Shown here: positions 61,780 through 61,861 of the stretch, piece by piece | Layout: the number at the start of each line of letters is the position of its first letter | How positions within the stretch are numbered: position 1 is the stretch's first letter | Source of the DNA: Methylocapsa sp. S129 | GTDB lineage: Bacteria > Pseudomonadota > Alphaproteobacteria > Rhizobiales > Beijerinckiaceae | DNA: 61,861 nt | Assembly: GCF_009765995.1 (NCBI RefSeq) | Contig: NZ_LMUI01000042.1 | Location: 87,053 to 148,913, forward strand | Direction of reading: 5' to 3' | The notes under the pieces: generated by a model | The model's database searches: none | Seen by the model: the letters and a program-made list of their open reading frames with translations, nothing else | Told to the model about the DNA's origin: nothing | Made by a program: the position numbers and the translations under genes

Positions 61780-61861
61780 CTATTTGACGCTGCCGGCCGA
61801 GAAGCTTCCCTCCAATTGGCGTCTGATCAAGGCGATCGCAATGATCGGAACGGTGAAGTAG
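61780..61861 (-). CDS. Partial sugar ABC importer permease, C-terminus
   Basis: The last 81 bases read on the minus strand as YFTVPIIAIALIRRQLEG, then SFSAGSVK and a stop. The hydrophobic helix followed by a basic segment and a G-x-x-x-G-x-VK end is the usual tail of MalG-type carbohydrate permeases. Only 26 residues are inside the window, so the call is tentative. It is convergent with the second MFS gene. Confidence 0.45.
   Translation of the reverse strand, partial: YFTVPIIAIALIRRQLEGSFSAGSVK

Noticed and set aside
1-61861. CRISPR array, rRNA genes or riboswitches
   Set aside because: I saw no regularly spaced short repeats, no rRNA sequence and no recognisable riboswitch core on either strand.

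Overview
The window is high-GC DNA from an alphaproteobacterium, most likely of the order Hyphomicrobiales (Rhizobiales). Support comes from a NadQ/NrtR-type NAD regulator next to a nadA remnant, Irr-like operator sequences in front of an iron-uptake sigma factor, an IalB-family protein, and a tRNA-Gln 3' half beside a tyrosine recombinase. The genus cannot be fixed from the sequence. Most of the window is accessory DNA: several catabolic or transport cassettes separated by broken genes, an insertion sequence and tRNA-linked integration scars.

Region by region. (1) 0.2-4.8 kb is core-like: a cobalamin-binding-type radical SAM enzyme, an M48 membrane protease, the bifunctional NAD(P)H-hydrate repair enzyme and an intact tRNA-Asn. 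(2) 4.8-9.4 kb is decayed DNA between two ~225-bp imperfect repeats that both begin with the 3' end of tRNA-Asn. It holds an amidase tail, a NIPSNAP protein, a broken nadA, an intact NAD regulator and an AbiEi-like winged-helix protein. (3) 9.4-19.6 kb is a catabolic cassette: an IclR regulator, a VOC protein, a class III aminotransferase, a two-component flavin monooxygenase (reductase plus luciferase-like oxygenase), two SDR dehydrogenases and a spermidine/putrescine-type ABC importer. Three similar 17-bp palindromes lie in front of the regulator and the two blocks of minus-strand genes. (4) 19.6-23.1 kb is a junk and mobility zone: a TPR-cyclase tail, an IS5-family element with a frameshifted transposase, a tRNA-Gln 3' half, and a broken integrase with an excisionase-like remnant.

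(5) 23.4-36.6 kb is a siderophore/iron uptake locus: FecI-type sigma factor, FecR, an STN-type TonB-dependent receptor, binding protein, fused permease, a PvdE/SyrD-like exporter, ExbB, ExbD, TonB, the import ATPase and an IalB-family protein. Two Irr-like boxes and two matching ECF-type promoters are visible. No siderophore synthesis genes are present.

(6) 36.6-54.8 kb is a bidirectional acyl-CoA catabolic locus. Leftward genes encode a tandem-domain CaiB-type CoA transferase, an SMP-30 lactonase, an MFS carrier, a branched-chain-amino-acid-type ABC importer with a fused permease-ATPase, and a second SMP-30 gene interrupted by a stop codon. Rightward genes encode a thiolase-like protein without the nucleophilic cysteine, its DUF35 partner, an enoyl-CoA hydratase homologue, two adjacent CaiB half-like proteins and a GntR regulator. 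The layout suggests import of an acid or lactone, CoA activation, hydration and retro-aldol cleavage. (7) 55.2-61.5 kb looks like sugar-acid catabolism: two enolase-superfamily dehydratases, a DHDPS-family aldolase/dehydratase and two MFS carriers. The last bases hold the C-terminus of what looks like a sugar ABC permease on the minus strand.
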